A stretch of 64,000 nt of DNA from Microbulbifer hainanensis. Lineage in GTDB: Bacteria > Pseudomonadota > Gammaproteobacteria > Pseudomonadales > Cellvibrionaceae. A program made the translations under genes and the position numbers. The stretch lies in assembly GCF_014904735.1 (NCBI RefSeq), contig NZ_JACZCR010000026.1, forward strand, positions 62,001 to 126,000, written 5' to 3'. Shown here in pieces: positions 17,438 through 25,878 of the stretch; within the stretch, counting starts at the first letter, position 1; the number at the start of each line of letters is the position of its first letter. The notes beneath the pieces are model-generated. The model was not told where the DNA came from, made no database searches, and saw only the letters and a list, made by a program, of their open reading frames with translations.

Positions 17438-18118
17438 ATGGATAGGAAACCACTAGACACAGAAATTGATCACCACACGGCTAAATTGATCGTGGGATTT
17501 ATCGCTTTGTCGCTTGCGAGTTTAACGGACTTGCTGACGCCTGGGGTCAGTATCAGCTCGATTAGTCTTTCATATCATTTAACGGATAATGCACGAAATG
17601 TCTTCGTTGGATCTCTCTGCGTAATATCGGCTTTTCTCTGGTCATATAATGGCTACTCTTTGTTTCAAGCAGTCTTAAGTAAAGTCGCAGCAGTCGCTGT
17701 CGCAGCAGTGGCATTTTTTCCATGCGATTGCTTTACAGGTCGGGGTGTTGAGGGGGCAGCTAGAGAACCCACGATGACTGGGGTTGTCCACACGGCCTCG
17801 GCAATTTCAATGTTCGTTATCCTCGCAATTTTTTGTTGGCTGTTTTACCTGAGAGCTAAAGGAAAAGATTCTAAACAGGCGAGGGTTAGGGGGCGGATTT
17901 ATAGAATCTGCGCAGTCGCTATGGTTGGCGCCATGGCCGTACAGCTGCTCGATATTCTGGACTGGGTAGATTTTAGCGGTATTACTAACCGGTTAACTTA
18001 CTATGTCGAAGCGACAGGGTTGTTTGCCTTTGGTGTTGCATGGATGACAGCTAGTCGCATGTTGCCATTTATTACTAATGAAGAAGAGCGTATAAAAATC
18101 GAGCTTTCTGGGAGGTAG
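17438..18118 (+). CDS. DUF998-like membrane protein
   Basis: 226 residues with about six hydrophobic helices spread over the length (30-50, 62-82, 88-105, 120-142, 160-180, 195-215). The arrangement and the segments SYHLTDNARNVFVGSLC and FFPCDCFTGRG followed by VHTASAI resemble DUF998 integral membrane proteins. No function is known. It follows the transposase remnant and has no partner gene nearby. Confidence 0.7.
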   Translation: MDRKPLDTEIDHHTAKLIVGFIALSLASLTDLLTPGVSISSISLSYHLTDNARNVFVGSLCVISAFLWSYNGYSLFQAVLSKVAAVAVAAVAFFPCDCFTGRGVEGAAREPTMTGVVHTASAISMFVILAIFCWLFYLRAKGKDSKQARVRGRIYRICAVAMVGAMAVQLLDILDWVDFSGITNRLTYYVEATGLFAFGVAWMTASRMLPFITNEEERIKIELSGR

Positions 18119-18242
18119 CTGATTTTATGGGGTTGTGTTCATTTCTCGGTATTGGTTGTTCTCTGTTCTTTTGCGAGTAAATTCAGCGGCGATTCAGTTG
18201 TGCCGGGTTAAAAAGCAGGTGTGAATCCAAGGAAAACGCACC

Positions 18243-19328
18243 ATGCGCCAGGTCCCATACCGATTACTCGCCGCTCTCACCATCGTTTTGACGCTCGGTG
18301 GCTGTGTCACCTACCCATCAGCCCCGCCGGTCATCGTCGGGAGCAACTATGTCCGCAAGGCTCCTCCGGTTTACTCCTATTCAGTGATCACCGATCCCGG
18401 CCATCGTTACTACGACGATACGCTCGGCGTTTACGTATTCTACGACCGCAGCGACGTTTTCTTTCGACAGGGACGTTACTATCGTTGGCATCAGGACCAT
18501 TGGATCAGTGCCAATCACTGGCGTGGCCCTTGGTATCCGGCCCCGAATCTGTATATCTCGGCAAACTTCAATGATCGCTGGCAGACGCGCTTGCGCCGCC
18601 ATGGCGATCGCTATGCCGGAGGGCACGACCACAGAGCGCCGCGCCGGAACGATCATGACGACGGTTACAACCGGCGGGACCAGCATGAAAGCAACGCGCA
18701 TCGACTTGATCGTCGTGAGGAGGGCCAGATTCGTGGCCGAGGCGGCGAACATGGGTTTGCTGGCATAGCCGAGCCAAAGCCGCGGGCGTCTCAGATGGAT
18801 AACCGGAGCAGGGATCGCCGTAATGAACGCCCGGAGCCACGTCGGAATCCAAGTCGGAACGAGCGCGCAGTTAAACTTGCGGACAAGCCCACCGGCATTC
18901 GCGGCCCACGAGTTGTTCCTGTATTAGACCGTCCAGCAACCGATCGCCGCACGGTGCGCGACAGGCCCAAGCCACAAACCCAGCGCGGCCAGCCCCAGCT
19001 CCAGCGTAATGCGCCAAATGATCGGCGCAATGCTGCCGCGAAGCCAGCTTCGCGCCAGGAGGCCGATCGCCGTACGGTGCGCGACAGGCCCACGCCGCAA
19101 ACCCAGCGCGGCCAGCCTCAGCCCCAGCGCCATGCGCCAAATGATCGGCGCAAGGCTGCCGCGAAGCCAGCTCCGCGCCAGGAGCGCGAGCAACCAGAGA
19201 ACGAGCAGCCAAAGAAAACGGAAAAGAAAAAGAAGTCCAAAAAGAAAACGGATAAGCGCGATCAGGTACGCCTGGTGCGTGAGCCGGTTAACCACCGGTC
19301 CAATGAAGCACGCCGTCGGATCGATTGA
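18243..19328 (+). CDS. lipoprotein with tandem charged repeats
   Basis: 361 residues. A lipoprotein signal ends at the lipobox LGGC (about residue 18-21). A tyrosine-rich domain follows (about 30-110), with YYDDTLGVYVFYDRSDVFF and YRWHQDHWISANHW. The remaining two thirds are Arg/Pro/Gln/Lys-rich and contain a 41-residue tandem duplication beginning DRRTVRDRP (DNA period 123 bp, 18942 to 19065), ending in a lysine run KKKKSKKK. It is likely anchored in the outer membrane with a basic periplasmic tail. Function unknown. Confidence 0.75.
   Translation: MRQVPYRLLAALTIVLTLGGCVTYPSAPPVIVGSNYVRKAPPVYSYSVITDPGHRYYDDTLGVYVFYDRSDVFFRQGRYYRWHQDHWISANHWRGPWYPAPNLYISANFNDRWQTRLRRHGDRYAGGHDHRAPRRNDHDDGYNRRDQHESNAHRLDRREEGQIRGRGGEHGFAGIAEPKPRASQMDNRSRDRRNERPEPRRNPSRNERAVKLADKPTGIRGPRVVPVLDRPATDRRTVRDRPKPQTQRGQPQLQRNAPNDRRNAAAKPASRQEADRRTVRDRPTPQTQRGQPQPQRHAPNDRRKAAAKPAPRQEREQPENEQPKKTEKKKKSKKKTDKRDQVRLVREPVNHRSNEARRRID
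18942..19187 (+). repeat. 123-bp tandem duplication inside the lipoprotein gene
   Basis: Two in-frame copies start at GATCGCCG (18942) and at 19065, exactly 123 bp apart. Both encode DRRTVRDRP-x-PQTQRGQP and end in AAAKPA-RQE. They differ by scattered substitutions, so the duplication is not recent. Confidence 0.8.
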
Positions 19329-19418
19329 GCCTGTCTAGTAAATGGGGGGCAGCGCCAGATGCATCATGAAGGAAAAGAGGGCCAGGGCAGGCGCTGCATC
19401 CGCGCCCGCCGTGGCGAT

Positions 19419-19589
19419 TTAGCAATTGCCTTTCTTGGCCTGTCCCGGCGGGCAGTGCTTCTGGCCCCCGCCGACAATGACGCCAGGGACTAATATCTTG
19501 CCAGGCTTCATTTCCAGGCTGGGGCCAACCACTGCGCAGCCGTTAAGAAAAGCGGTTGCGCACAGGATCAGAGCGATTTTTAGTTTCAT
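19419..19589 (-). CDS. very small lipoprotein
   Basis: 56 residues from the ATG whose complement ends at 19589 (MKLKIALILCATAFLNGC); a longer start at 19622 would put 11 residues before a typical signal. The lipobox LNGC gives a mature peptide of about 38 residues, with GKILVPGVIVGGGQKHCPPG and a C-terminal cysteine. No recognised family. Confidence 0.6.
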   Translation of the reverse strand: MKLKIALILCATAFLNGCAVVGPSLEMKPGKILVPGVIVGGGQKHCPPGQAKKGNC

Positions 19590-19840
19590 GGGAATACAGC
19601 GGTAAGTGGATTTGGCCGCCATGCTAAAGTCTGCGTTGTTGAAGGTCTATTTGCCTCCCGGGCTTTTGCCCAAATTTGAGGGCCGTTTCTCACTGCAATC
19701 CTTCGGAAGGTGCGGCTGATCACAGCGCGAATGCGGAGTCTGACACAGGTATGAGTCCTGCTCAGGCCAAACGGTTTAGGCTGGCCGCAACAGCCCTCGC
19801 GTCCAGCTCTGGCGATTACTGATAGCAGTGCATTTTTCCG

Positions 19841-20150
19841 GTGGAACGGCACAAGCCTGCACTCCAAGCCTCAACTCAGAACAGCCTCTTGCCTCAAGGG
19901 TTTCTCCTCAGTCGCCAGAGCTTTGATCAGCGCGGCAGCAGCTGCATCCACTACTGGCTGGCCACGCCCGAGGGCCCGGTCAAGTTGGTCATTGAGGGCG
20001 AGCGCCGGGTCTTTATGGTGAAGGTGGTGGACCGCACCCAGGTGACTGAGGTGCTGGCCGGCGTGCCCTACGATTGGCAGCAGCTGGGTTTCCAGACCTT
20101 TGGCCGCGAGGAGGCGGCCATTGATTCGGCTCGGAAACCCTGGCCGCCGT
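19841..20150 (+). pseudogene. polB: 5' remnant of DNA polymerase II (polB)
   Basis: The translation contains PQGFLLSRQ, IHYWLATPEGPVKLVIEGE and YDWQQLGFQTF. This lines up with the N-terminal domain of family B DNA polymerase II (compare the AGFILTRHW and FWLATDNGPL strands of the E. coli enzyme). About 95 residues remain of roughly 780. Near 20120 the similarity continues in another frame (FGSETLAAVSY) and then stops where the oppositely oriented gene at 20154 begins. The exonuclease and polymerase domains are absent from the window. Confidence 0.75.
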
Positions 20151-20153
20151 GTC

Positions 20154-21005
20154 CTACACCAGGTGGTTGAACTTGCTGCTGCTGCGGCTCCGGTTGCCGT
20201 ATTGGGCGACGCGGACGCCGATGGCGGCTTCGATCAGTGCGGTCACATCGTCTTCGATGCCGTGCGCGTCACGCTCGGTGGGCTGGTTGGCGTAGAAATT
20301 CCATGGCGAGTGATCGCTCTGAGCGAAGTTGCCGACTCCGGAGAGGGTGGTCTTGTAGCACTCCCGCATCCACTCTTCGACCTCGAGCTTGATGCTCGAA
20401 CGCTTGAACCAGGTCGGACGGGCGGTGCCGCAGAAGGTCCGGAAGTCGTTGCGCGCGTTCTGGGAGGCCTGATTGGACACGTTCAGCGGCACGCTGAGCC
20501 ATCTGGAGATCATCTGGGGCGTCGCGGAAACGTCGGTGCCCTGGCTGACCTGCTGGAACATCCGGATCCGATCCTGGACCGAGCCCATGCCATGGACATT
20601 GGTGTGGGCGTTGATCTTGGAGCTGGAGTTCTGGTCGGGGAACTCGAGCTCGCCGCCCGCGAGTCCCTGCGAGATACGGAAGAATTGCTCGCTGTGGCGG
20701 GTCTCGTGGTAGATCGTCGCGCACAGTTCGACGAAGTCCTCGTAGATCAGGTGGGCGTCATTGGTGTAGTTGGCGTTCAGTCTCAAGCGCCAGCTGCCCC
20801 AGCTGAAGGACCCGCATAGGCCCGGGCCGAGATTATTGTGGGATATTGCTGGCGTGGGCATGAAGGTCGTCATGCCGCGAATCGCCTGCTCGATCGACTG
20901 CCGCCGACGGGTTGTCCGGCTTCCGCCGGTGCGGTTCCAGTCCTTCCAGACATTGCGCATGCGGTTGGCGAAAGTTTGCTTCGTCGCTTGGAGATGGAGA
21001 GTCAC
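20154..21005 (-). CDS. HExxH (metallopeptidase-like) protein of unknown family
   Basis: 283 residues from the GTG at 21005, which has GGAGG eight bases before it; the ATG at 21110 lacks such a site. The motif HETRH in CATIYHETRHSEQFFRISQG (around residue 118) is a zinc-binding HExxH. A later PTERDAHGIEDD segment (about 252-263) could supply the third ligand. No signal peptide or membrane helix is seen. The N terminus is rich in Arg and Thr. GC-rich, unlike the AT-rich genes that follow. It abuts the broken polB fragment, so it probably arrived with the rearrangement. Peptidase activity is inferred from the motif only. Confidence 0.6.
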   Translation of the reverse strand: MTLHLQATKQTFANRMRNVWKDWNRTGGSRTTRRRQSIEQAIRGMTTFMPTPAISHNNLGPGLCGSFSWGSWRLRLNANYTNDAHLIYEDFVELCATIYHETRHSEQFFRISQGLAGGELEFPDQNSSSKINAHTNVHGMGSVQDRIRMFQQVSQGTDVSATPQMISRWLSVPLNVSNQASQNARNDFRTFCGTARPTWFKRSSIKLEVEEWMRECYKTTLSGVGNFAQSDHSPWNFYANQPTERDAHGIEDDVTALIEAAIGVRVAQYGNRSRSSSKFNHLV

Positions 21006-21477
21006 TGTCTTGCCTCCCTGGCTGTTATTAGGTTGCCGATGTCTACTGACTCGGCGGCGCGAACACTCCTCGTTCGGGCGCGAGCATTCTCGCTCGCCCT
21101 GTCCGATCATACAAGGGTGGCTTGTAAACTCCGCGACGAACGGGGCCGCGGGCGCCTTGCGCAGCCCGTCAAGCGGCCCCTGTTAGACGACCTGACCGGC
21201 CGCCAGCACACAGACGGTCGCGTTCAAGGCCGCGACGTCGCGGGTATCATGCGTCACCAGAATCTAAATAAATGGGGTCGATCAACTTTATCGCGTTAAA
21301 CTTATCGTATGTATTTTGGGCAAAATATTGATCTGTCCCCATTTTTTTGTGATTGCCGACAAACGGGAACAGTGGCTCTGGCTATCGGCGATCTTTCGTT
21401 GCTTCGACCTAATCTCATTTATTGACTGTAGGGAGTAAAATTGGTATCGAAAAGCATCTATACATGGAACCAAAGCT
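21006..21477. other. intergenic region with one REPIN-like hairpin
   Basis: The first 260 bp are GC-rich and hold no recognisable gene. 21274-21340 is a REPIN-like inverted repeat, listed separately. The last 130 bp are AT-rich and contain nothing I can identify apart from the likely promoter of the gene at 21478. Confidence 0.5.
21274..21340. repeat. REPIN-like inverted repeat
   Basis: Left arm GGGGTCGATCAACTTTATCG and right arm CAAAATATTGATCTGTCCCC are imperfect reverse complements about 25 bp apart. The same end sequence (GGGGTCaGATCAA) occurs at 17127, 26096, 39461 and around 39792-39881. Confidence 0.6.
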
Positions 21478-21960
21478 GTGATGGGAAAAGCTTTTTCTGA
21501 ATCCGCCAGTGCTTTTTTTAATAACAAGAATCTGTATCCACATTTATGGGTGAATGGGAATCTGCGTTTTTATCCACCTGGAATGTACATGCAGGCTTTT
21601 TCAGTGTCATTTTCCTTGTTGTTGACACCATTTTTATGGATTTTCATTAAGCCGATACTTCTCGATTTGGCTGCAGCTCAAGGCACCGTAAATGTGTTTA
21701 TGTGCTTGTTTGTTTTGGCATTTTTAATAGCGTTGGTGTCCACGTTTTTGGGTGATTTGGTTGAAAGTGGTTTTCCTGAAAAGCCAGTTTTATATGATGA
21801 CTTGACAGTTTCCGGGAAAGCCGTCTATTGGATGGTCTTTGCCATATCTTGGCGATGGATGTATTTACCAGCCGCCCATGCTGTAGTAGATAGGTTCTAC
21901 TGCGGGTTCATTATGGGGTGGTACGTATTTTTATTCGGAAAGATGTTACAAGTATGGTGA
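21478..21960 (+). CDS. hypothetical small membrane protein
   Basis: About 160 residues. GTG at 21478 and ATG at 21481 are adjacent and no clear ribosome-binding site separates them. Three hydrophobic helices (about 45-62, 70-92, 140-158) with aromatic-rich linkers (YPHLWVNGNLRFYPPGMYMQ, YWMVFAISWRWMYLPAAHAV). AT-rich like the toxin genes that follow. I do not recognise a family. Confidence 0.5.
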   Translation: MMGKAFSESASAFFNNKNLYPHLWVNGNLRFYPPGMYMQAFSVSFSLLLTPFLWIFIKPILLDLAAAQGTVNVFMCLFVLAFLIALVSTFLGDLVESGFPEKPVLYDDLTVSGKAVYWMVFAISWRWMYLPAAHAVVDRFYCGFIMGWYVFLFGKMLQVW

Positions 21961-21991
21961 CGGTAAATAAATGCAGTGGTAAATAGGGTAT

Positions 21992-22597
21992 TCAGGGGGG
22001 GTGGAGAGTAATAAAATGGATATCCACAAATTGAATCAATAGTTTAGATTGTTCCGAATTATTATTATGGTTTCTTGAAAGTTTCTCCAGGAGGTCTTTG
22101 GCATCCTCAAGAGCTGGAAAGAACAGCGTCACACTCTCTGATTCTTGTTGCAATTCACTCTCGGTGAGCGAGATTCCTGATTTAAGCAAGGTGATCGCCA
22201 GCTCATCACTTCCACACTGAGAAAGAAAATCTGCCCCATCAACGTAAAGGGACATTCCATTTGGTCGAATATTGATTGCTTTCTTTATGGTAGGGAGAAC
22301 CATATCGCATCGATGTGTAAATGCATATGCTTCTGCCAGTAAAATATATGCATTGGCATCTTCACCATTTATAGAAAAATACCTTTTGATGTCAGATTCA
22401 ACGGCTCTATAGTCTTTGCGCTCACGCATACATAAAGTATGTTCATCGATAAGAGATTCATCGCCGGATTCAACTTTTCTATTTATTTCCAAAAGGTATG
22501 AGTCAGAACAGTGGCTTACGCCAAGTTCATCGGCCTGAGACAAACTAACACTTGCTATCAAGTAAGATAACATGAAGCATCTAGAAAGAAGTCTCAT
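21992..22597 (-). CDS. secreted TPR-like hypothetical protein
   Basis: 201 residues with a signal peptide (cleavage likely after SLSQA, about residue 22). Helical repeats resembling tetratricopeptide units lie around 75-140 (ANAYILLAEAYAFTHRCDM, PTIKKAINIRPNGMSLYVDG, FLSQCGSDELAITLLKSG). Paired cysteines suggest a periplasmic location. It follows the toxin-immunity genes in the same direction, about 100 bp after the immunity gene. Function unknown. Confidence 0.6.
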   Translation of the reverse strand: MRLLSRCFMLSYLIASVSLSQADELGVSHCSDSYLLEINRKVESGDESLIDEHTLCMRERKDYRAVESDIKRYFSINGEDANAYILLAEAYAFTHRCDMVLPTIKKAINIRPNGMSLYVDGADFLSQCGSDELAITLLKSGISLTESELQQESESVTLFFPALEDAKDLLEKLSRNHNNNSEQSKLLIQFVDIHFITLHPP

Positions 22598-22690
22598 TGT
22601 AGAATCATTCCTGCGTGTTCGGCGGACAAAAGTTTTGATGTCCTCTTTCGAGGCTTTGCTAGAAAAGTGATTGATTCCACACTTTCTTAG

Positions 22691-23266
22691 CTAAAAGCTT
22701 GTCAGTAAATCCTCATTAAAGTTCAAACCTTTCAGCTTGAAGATTTTCACGAGATTTCTAAATTGATCGCCGCAATAAAGAGCACCACACCTATCGAATC
22801 GTGTCTTGAATACCAGGTTATTTTCTACATCTTCTTTCTTGAATCCTAAGCTTTTTACTCCCATCCACAGATCATCAGAGATTTCCGCCTCACTCACATT
22901 CTTGTCTGCTTCAACAGTATTGAGGCAATTGAAAATTTGGTAAGTCTGCCCATCAATGGTGATTGGCAAAAACTCGCCGAGCGGAGAAAGTTGTTCAGCA
23001 AGCAGGTCATAGGCCTTTGGGGAGAGTACAAAATTTGCACCATTCCATATGGTTATGTCAGGTTTCTCTGTTTGATCCAGGCCTTCAACCTTGACAAAGG
23101 CGGCGCCTATATCTTGCCAGGCATCCGCCAGAGACTTGTTGTCCCAGCAATAGTTTTTGAAGGCTTTCATGCCTCCCAGGCTTTTTCCTATCGTGAACAT
23201 CAATTTCTTCATGTCGAGGTCGAGGTTGAGGAAATTGATGTAATCAAAGCTGATTTTGTAAGTCAT
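22691..23266 (-). CDS. DUF1629/Imm11-type immunity protein
   Basis: 191 residues from the ATG at 23266. In-frame starts at 23278 (ATG) and 23287 (GTG, sharing a base with the toxin stop) are also possible. The order of segments PDITIWNGANFVLSPKAYDL, LSPLGEFLPITIDGQTYQIF, NCLNTVEAD and the C-terminal KIFKLKGLNFNED is that of the DUF1629 (Imm11, MXAN_0049-type) immunity family. It lies directly downstream of the AHH nuclease gene with no gap, the normal toxin-immunity order, and should bind and block that nuclease. Confidence 0.78.
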   Translation of the reverse strand: MTYKISFDYINFLNLDLDMKKLMFTIGKSLGGMKAFKNYCWDNKSLADAWQDIGAAFVKVEGLDQTEKPDITIWNGANFVLSPKAYDLLAEQLSPLGEFLPITIDGQTYQIFNCLNTVEADKNVSEAEISDDLWMGVKSLGFKKEDVENNLVFKTRFDRCGALYCGDQFRNLVKIFKLKGLNFNEDLLTSF

Positions 23267-23286
23267 CTCTCGTTCCATGATTTGCA

Positions 23287-23979
23287 CTACGTTTTGGTCA
23301 CTCTTTCGGGCTGCGTGCCATTTTTTAGGTGGGCGCGAATAATTGTCAGCTTACCCCTGATTTCTTGCTCGCTGTTCAGGTTAATGATTTCCCCGTGCAC
23401 CCAGCGTTCATACTCATGGGTATGAATGCGGCTGTGCGGTGTGGCCTTCGGCATTGCCCAGTGCCCGCGATCATTCTCGTCACGCGGCATCCACACCCCA
23501 TTATCGGGATCGTTGATCCGTATATCATTCATGAAGAGAAGGAGCCGTGCGTCTGCTGTGATTGGGAGCTTTCCTTTGCCTTCAACAACGTGGTGGGCTG
23601 TGTATCTGTTGCTCGGCTGGGCCCGGCCGGCTAAACGCAAATTGTCCTCAAGTACACCGGTGGGGTGGTGCTTTTCTGATGCATAAGCGTCAACGCGCTC
23701 AAATTCATCTTCAATGCACTTATGCTCGTCTCGGTACGCCTGAAGTTGCGCTTGCACAGATGTCATGCACATGATGCGGCGACGTTCCAGGTCTAGTAGT
23801 GCTTTGGCTTCTTTGAGGTCAGCAAGCCGCTTGTTCCGCTGCTCTTCCGTTTCGCCAGCTGCTTTTCGCTTTTTGTAGTGGTAATTCTTACAACGGTTGT
23901 CATATTGCTGGATGGAAAGGTCTAAGGGAGATAATTCCCATACGTGTGGTGTTATCCGTTGACCGTGATCGTATTCCAT
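23287..23979 (-). CDS. AHH-family HNH nuclease toxin
   Basis: 230 residues, ATG with AAGGAG eight bases before it. The C-terminal half carries the AHH signature: AHH at 128-130 in RYTAHHVVEGKG, then LLFMNDIRINDPDNGVWMPR and HSRIHTHEYERWV (about 182-194). These are metal-binding and catalytic elements of the HNH superfamily used by polymorphic toxins. The first 100 residues are helical and charged and contain no recognised secretion domain (no PAAR, VgrG or RHS repeat). It could be a stand-alone type VI cargo effector. The immunity gene follows immediately. Confidence 0.82.
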   Translation of the reverse strand: MEYDHGQRITPHVWELSPLDLSIQQYDNRCKNYHYKKRKAAGETEEQRNKRLADLKEAKALLDLERRRIMCMTSVQAQLQAYRDEHKCIEDEFERVDAYASEKHHPTGVLEDNLRLAGRAQPSNRYTAHHVVEGKGKLPITADARLLLFMNDIRINDPDNGVWMPRDENDRGHWAMPKATPHSRIHTHEYERWVHGEIINLNSEQEIRGKLTIIRAHLKNGTQPERVTKT

Positions 23980-24151
23980 TACTGCTCTCCTTAGCAGCGA
24001 AGCGTTCCCAATATTCTGGCAGCAAGCGTTGTTCTGCCAATAATCGAGAACTTTCGATTTCTTTATCCAAGGTGTATTGAGGGCACTTTCCGTGAAGCTT
24101 GAGATATCGATTATTGCAAAAGCGTCGAGGGTGAGAAACCGCGAGGGTCAA
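23900..24151 (-). other. small reading frame upstream of the AHH toxin, doubtful
   Basis: 83 residues in another frame whose end overlaps the toxin start by 80 bases. The part NRYLKLHGKCPQYTLDKEIE and LLPEYWERFAAKE looks like genuine protein, while the last 25 residues look like noise. It may be a small gene or the decayed end of a former upstream gene. No family is recognised. Confidence 0.3.
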
Positions 24152-24464
24152 AATGTCTTACCAATGGGTAGATCGCTTGTTTTGATCGTTGTTTGATCAG
24201 CTTCTGCAGGGGAGTCTGATCGGCCTCGGCGATACGTGCGTAACGGAAACCGAGGTTGCCGTGCTGCCGGAGGTAACATTGAGGGGAGGGGCACCGACTT
24301 GGCCAAGATTCGGTAGGGCGAGCCCGTGGTGATAGGTCCGGGCTTGAGAGGTCATATGTGGACCGGTTCCAGGGTTCGGTCCTGGTTTCACGCCCCGCCC
24401 GCAATATTCCCGGCCGGGTGCTAGAATGCCCGCCAGTCTCGCACATCACCGGAGAACAAGCGAA

Positions 24465-25388
24465 ATGAACACGGCCCCCGCATTCTATCCAATCGGCACC
24501 CCCGGCACCGCCTGGGGCATTGCTGAACGCGCCGAGTGGCTGTCGCGCCAGGCCCGCCAGCGCAGCTACGAGGCCGAAGTGCTGGGCGCCATCGAGGGCC
24601 TGCGCCCGCGTTTCGATGTGGAGGAGTACGGCCGCCTGGAATACGGCTCCGAGAGCTTTCCGCTGCTGGCGATCCGCAGCCGCGACTGGAATGACGATCT
24701 GCCGGTGGTGCTGGTGACGGGCGGGGTGCACGGTTATGAAACGAGTGGTGTACACGGTGCGCTGCAGTTCGTCGATCAGCATGCCGCGGATTACGCCGGC
24801 CGCGTTAACCTGCTGGTCGCACCCTGTGTCAGCCCCTGGGGCTACGAGCGTATCCATCGCTGGAATCCGAACGCGATCGACCCGAACCGCTCGTTCCGCG
24901 AAGACAGCCCGGCGGAGGAGTCGGCGGCACTGCTGCGATTGGTGGCGCCTATCCGCGATCGTGCGCTGATGCATATCGACCTGCACGAGACCACCGATAC
25001 CGACGAAACCGAGTTCCGCCCCGCACTGGCCGCGCGCGACGGCAAGCCGTTCGCGCCGGGTGGGATTCCCGACGGCTTCTATCTGGTCGACGACAGCGAG
25101 AACCCGCAGCCCGAGTTCCAGCAGGCGGTGATCGCGGCGGTGGAGAAGGTCACCCATATCGCCCCGGCCGATGACAACGGCGAGATCATCGGCTCGCCGG
25201 TGGTCGCGCGCGGTGTTATCGAATACCCGCTCAAGCAGCTGGGCCTGTGCGCCAGCATCACCAACGCTCCCTACAAGACCACCACCGAGGTCTACCCCGA
25301 CAGCCCCCGTGCGACGCCGGAGCAGTGCAATGCCGCGCAGGCGGCCGCGGTATGCGCGGCCATCGACTACGCGCTGGCAAATCGGTAA
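24465..25388 (+). CDS. M14-type metallocarboxypeptidase
   Basis: 307 residues from ATG 24465, which has GGAG ahead; an upstream ATG at 24426 adds 13 unlikely residues. Zinc ligands appear in the order HGYE (VTGGVHGYETSG, about residue 98) and HIDLHE (about 180). DPNRSF between them is the substrate-carboxylate-binding region of M14 peptidases, and GVIEYPLKQLGLCASITNAP leads to the catalytic region. No signal peptide, so it is cytoplasmic. It probably trims peptides or hydrolyses an amide of a small substrate. A decayed second copy lies downstream in two pieces. Confidence 0.88.
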   Translation: MNTAPAFYPIGTPGTAWGIAERAEWLSRQARQRSYEAEVLGAIEGLRPRFDVEEYGRLEYGSESFPLLAIRSRDWNDDLPVVLVTGGVHGYETSGVHGALQFVDQHAADYAGRVNLLVAPCVSPWGYERIHRWNPNAIDPNRSFREDSPAEESAALLRLVAPIRDRALMHIDLHETTDTDETEFRPALAARDGKPFAPGGIPDGFYLVDDSENPQPEFQQAVIAAVEKVTHIAPADDNGEIIGSPVVARGVIEYPLKQLGLCASITNAPYKTTTEVYPDSPRATPEQCNAAQAAAVCAAIDYALANR

Positions 25389-25443
25389 GAAGGCGTGTGC
25401 GCGTTGGCGGCGACGCTCTCTAACGGAGGGGGGATACTGGAGG

Positions 25444-25878
25444 TCACGAAACCGTGACCTCTGCATTCAACGTTATCGAGGACTTGAGGGAGTTTGTCAC
25501 CAGGCAACTCGCCTCGGACTTTTCCAGCAGCTTGTGCGCCTTGTTCGTATCCGTGCCTTCTGGGACCAGCAACTTGGCGTTTAGCTCGAAAGCGGTGAAG
25601 CAGGTTGTGCGTTCGACCTTGTCCAGGATGCCGGTGACGCTGCATTCCAGTGATGTCCATTCAAGCTTTGAAAACTTGGCAATGGCGCGGAACGTCAAAA
25701 TGAAACAGTCCGCCACGGAAGCTACCAAAAGGTCTTCCGGTGACCAGCGGTCGCCGGGTCCGCCGAACTGGGCAGGTGCTGCAGAGGGGAGGGGCTCCAG
25801 CCCTTCAGCAGTCAGGGTAATTTCACTTTCACTTGCCGCACTGGCGGCCACTTTGTATTCGTGGGGAAATGCGTCCAC
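25444..25878 (-). CDS. OsmC family protein, copy 1
   Basis: 144 residues from the GTG at 25878, which has AGGAGG six bases before it. OsmC/Ohr proteins reduce organic hydroperoxides with two cysteines. Here one lies in VADCFILTFRAIAK and the second in SCLVTNSLKS, at the expected positions. The paralogue at 36650 has the same length and most residues in common. The gene converges on the M14 peptidase gene. Confidence 0.85.
   Translation of the reverse strand: MDAFPHEYKVAASAASESEITLTAEGLEPLPSAAPAQFGGPGDRWSPEDLLVASVADCFILTFRAIAKFSKLEWTSLECSVTGILDKVERTTCFTAFELNAKLLVPEGTDTNKAHKLLEKSEASCLVTNSLKSSITLNAEVTVS

Noticed and set aside
24111..25466. Long antisense frame over the M14 gene
   Set aside because: Composition is that of a shadow frame and the sense gene has an intact zinc-site pattern.
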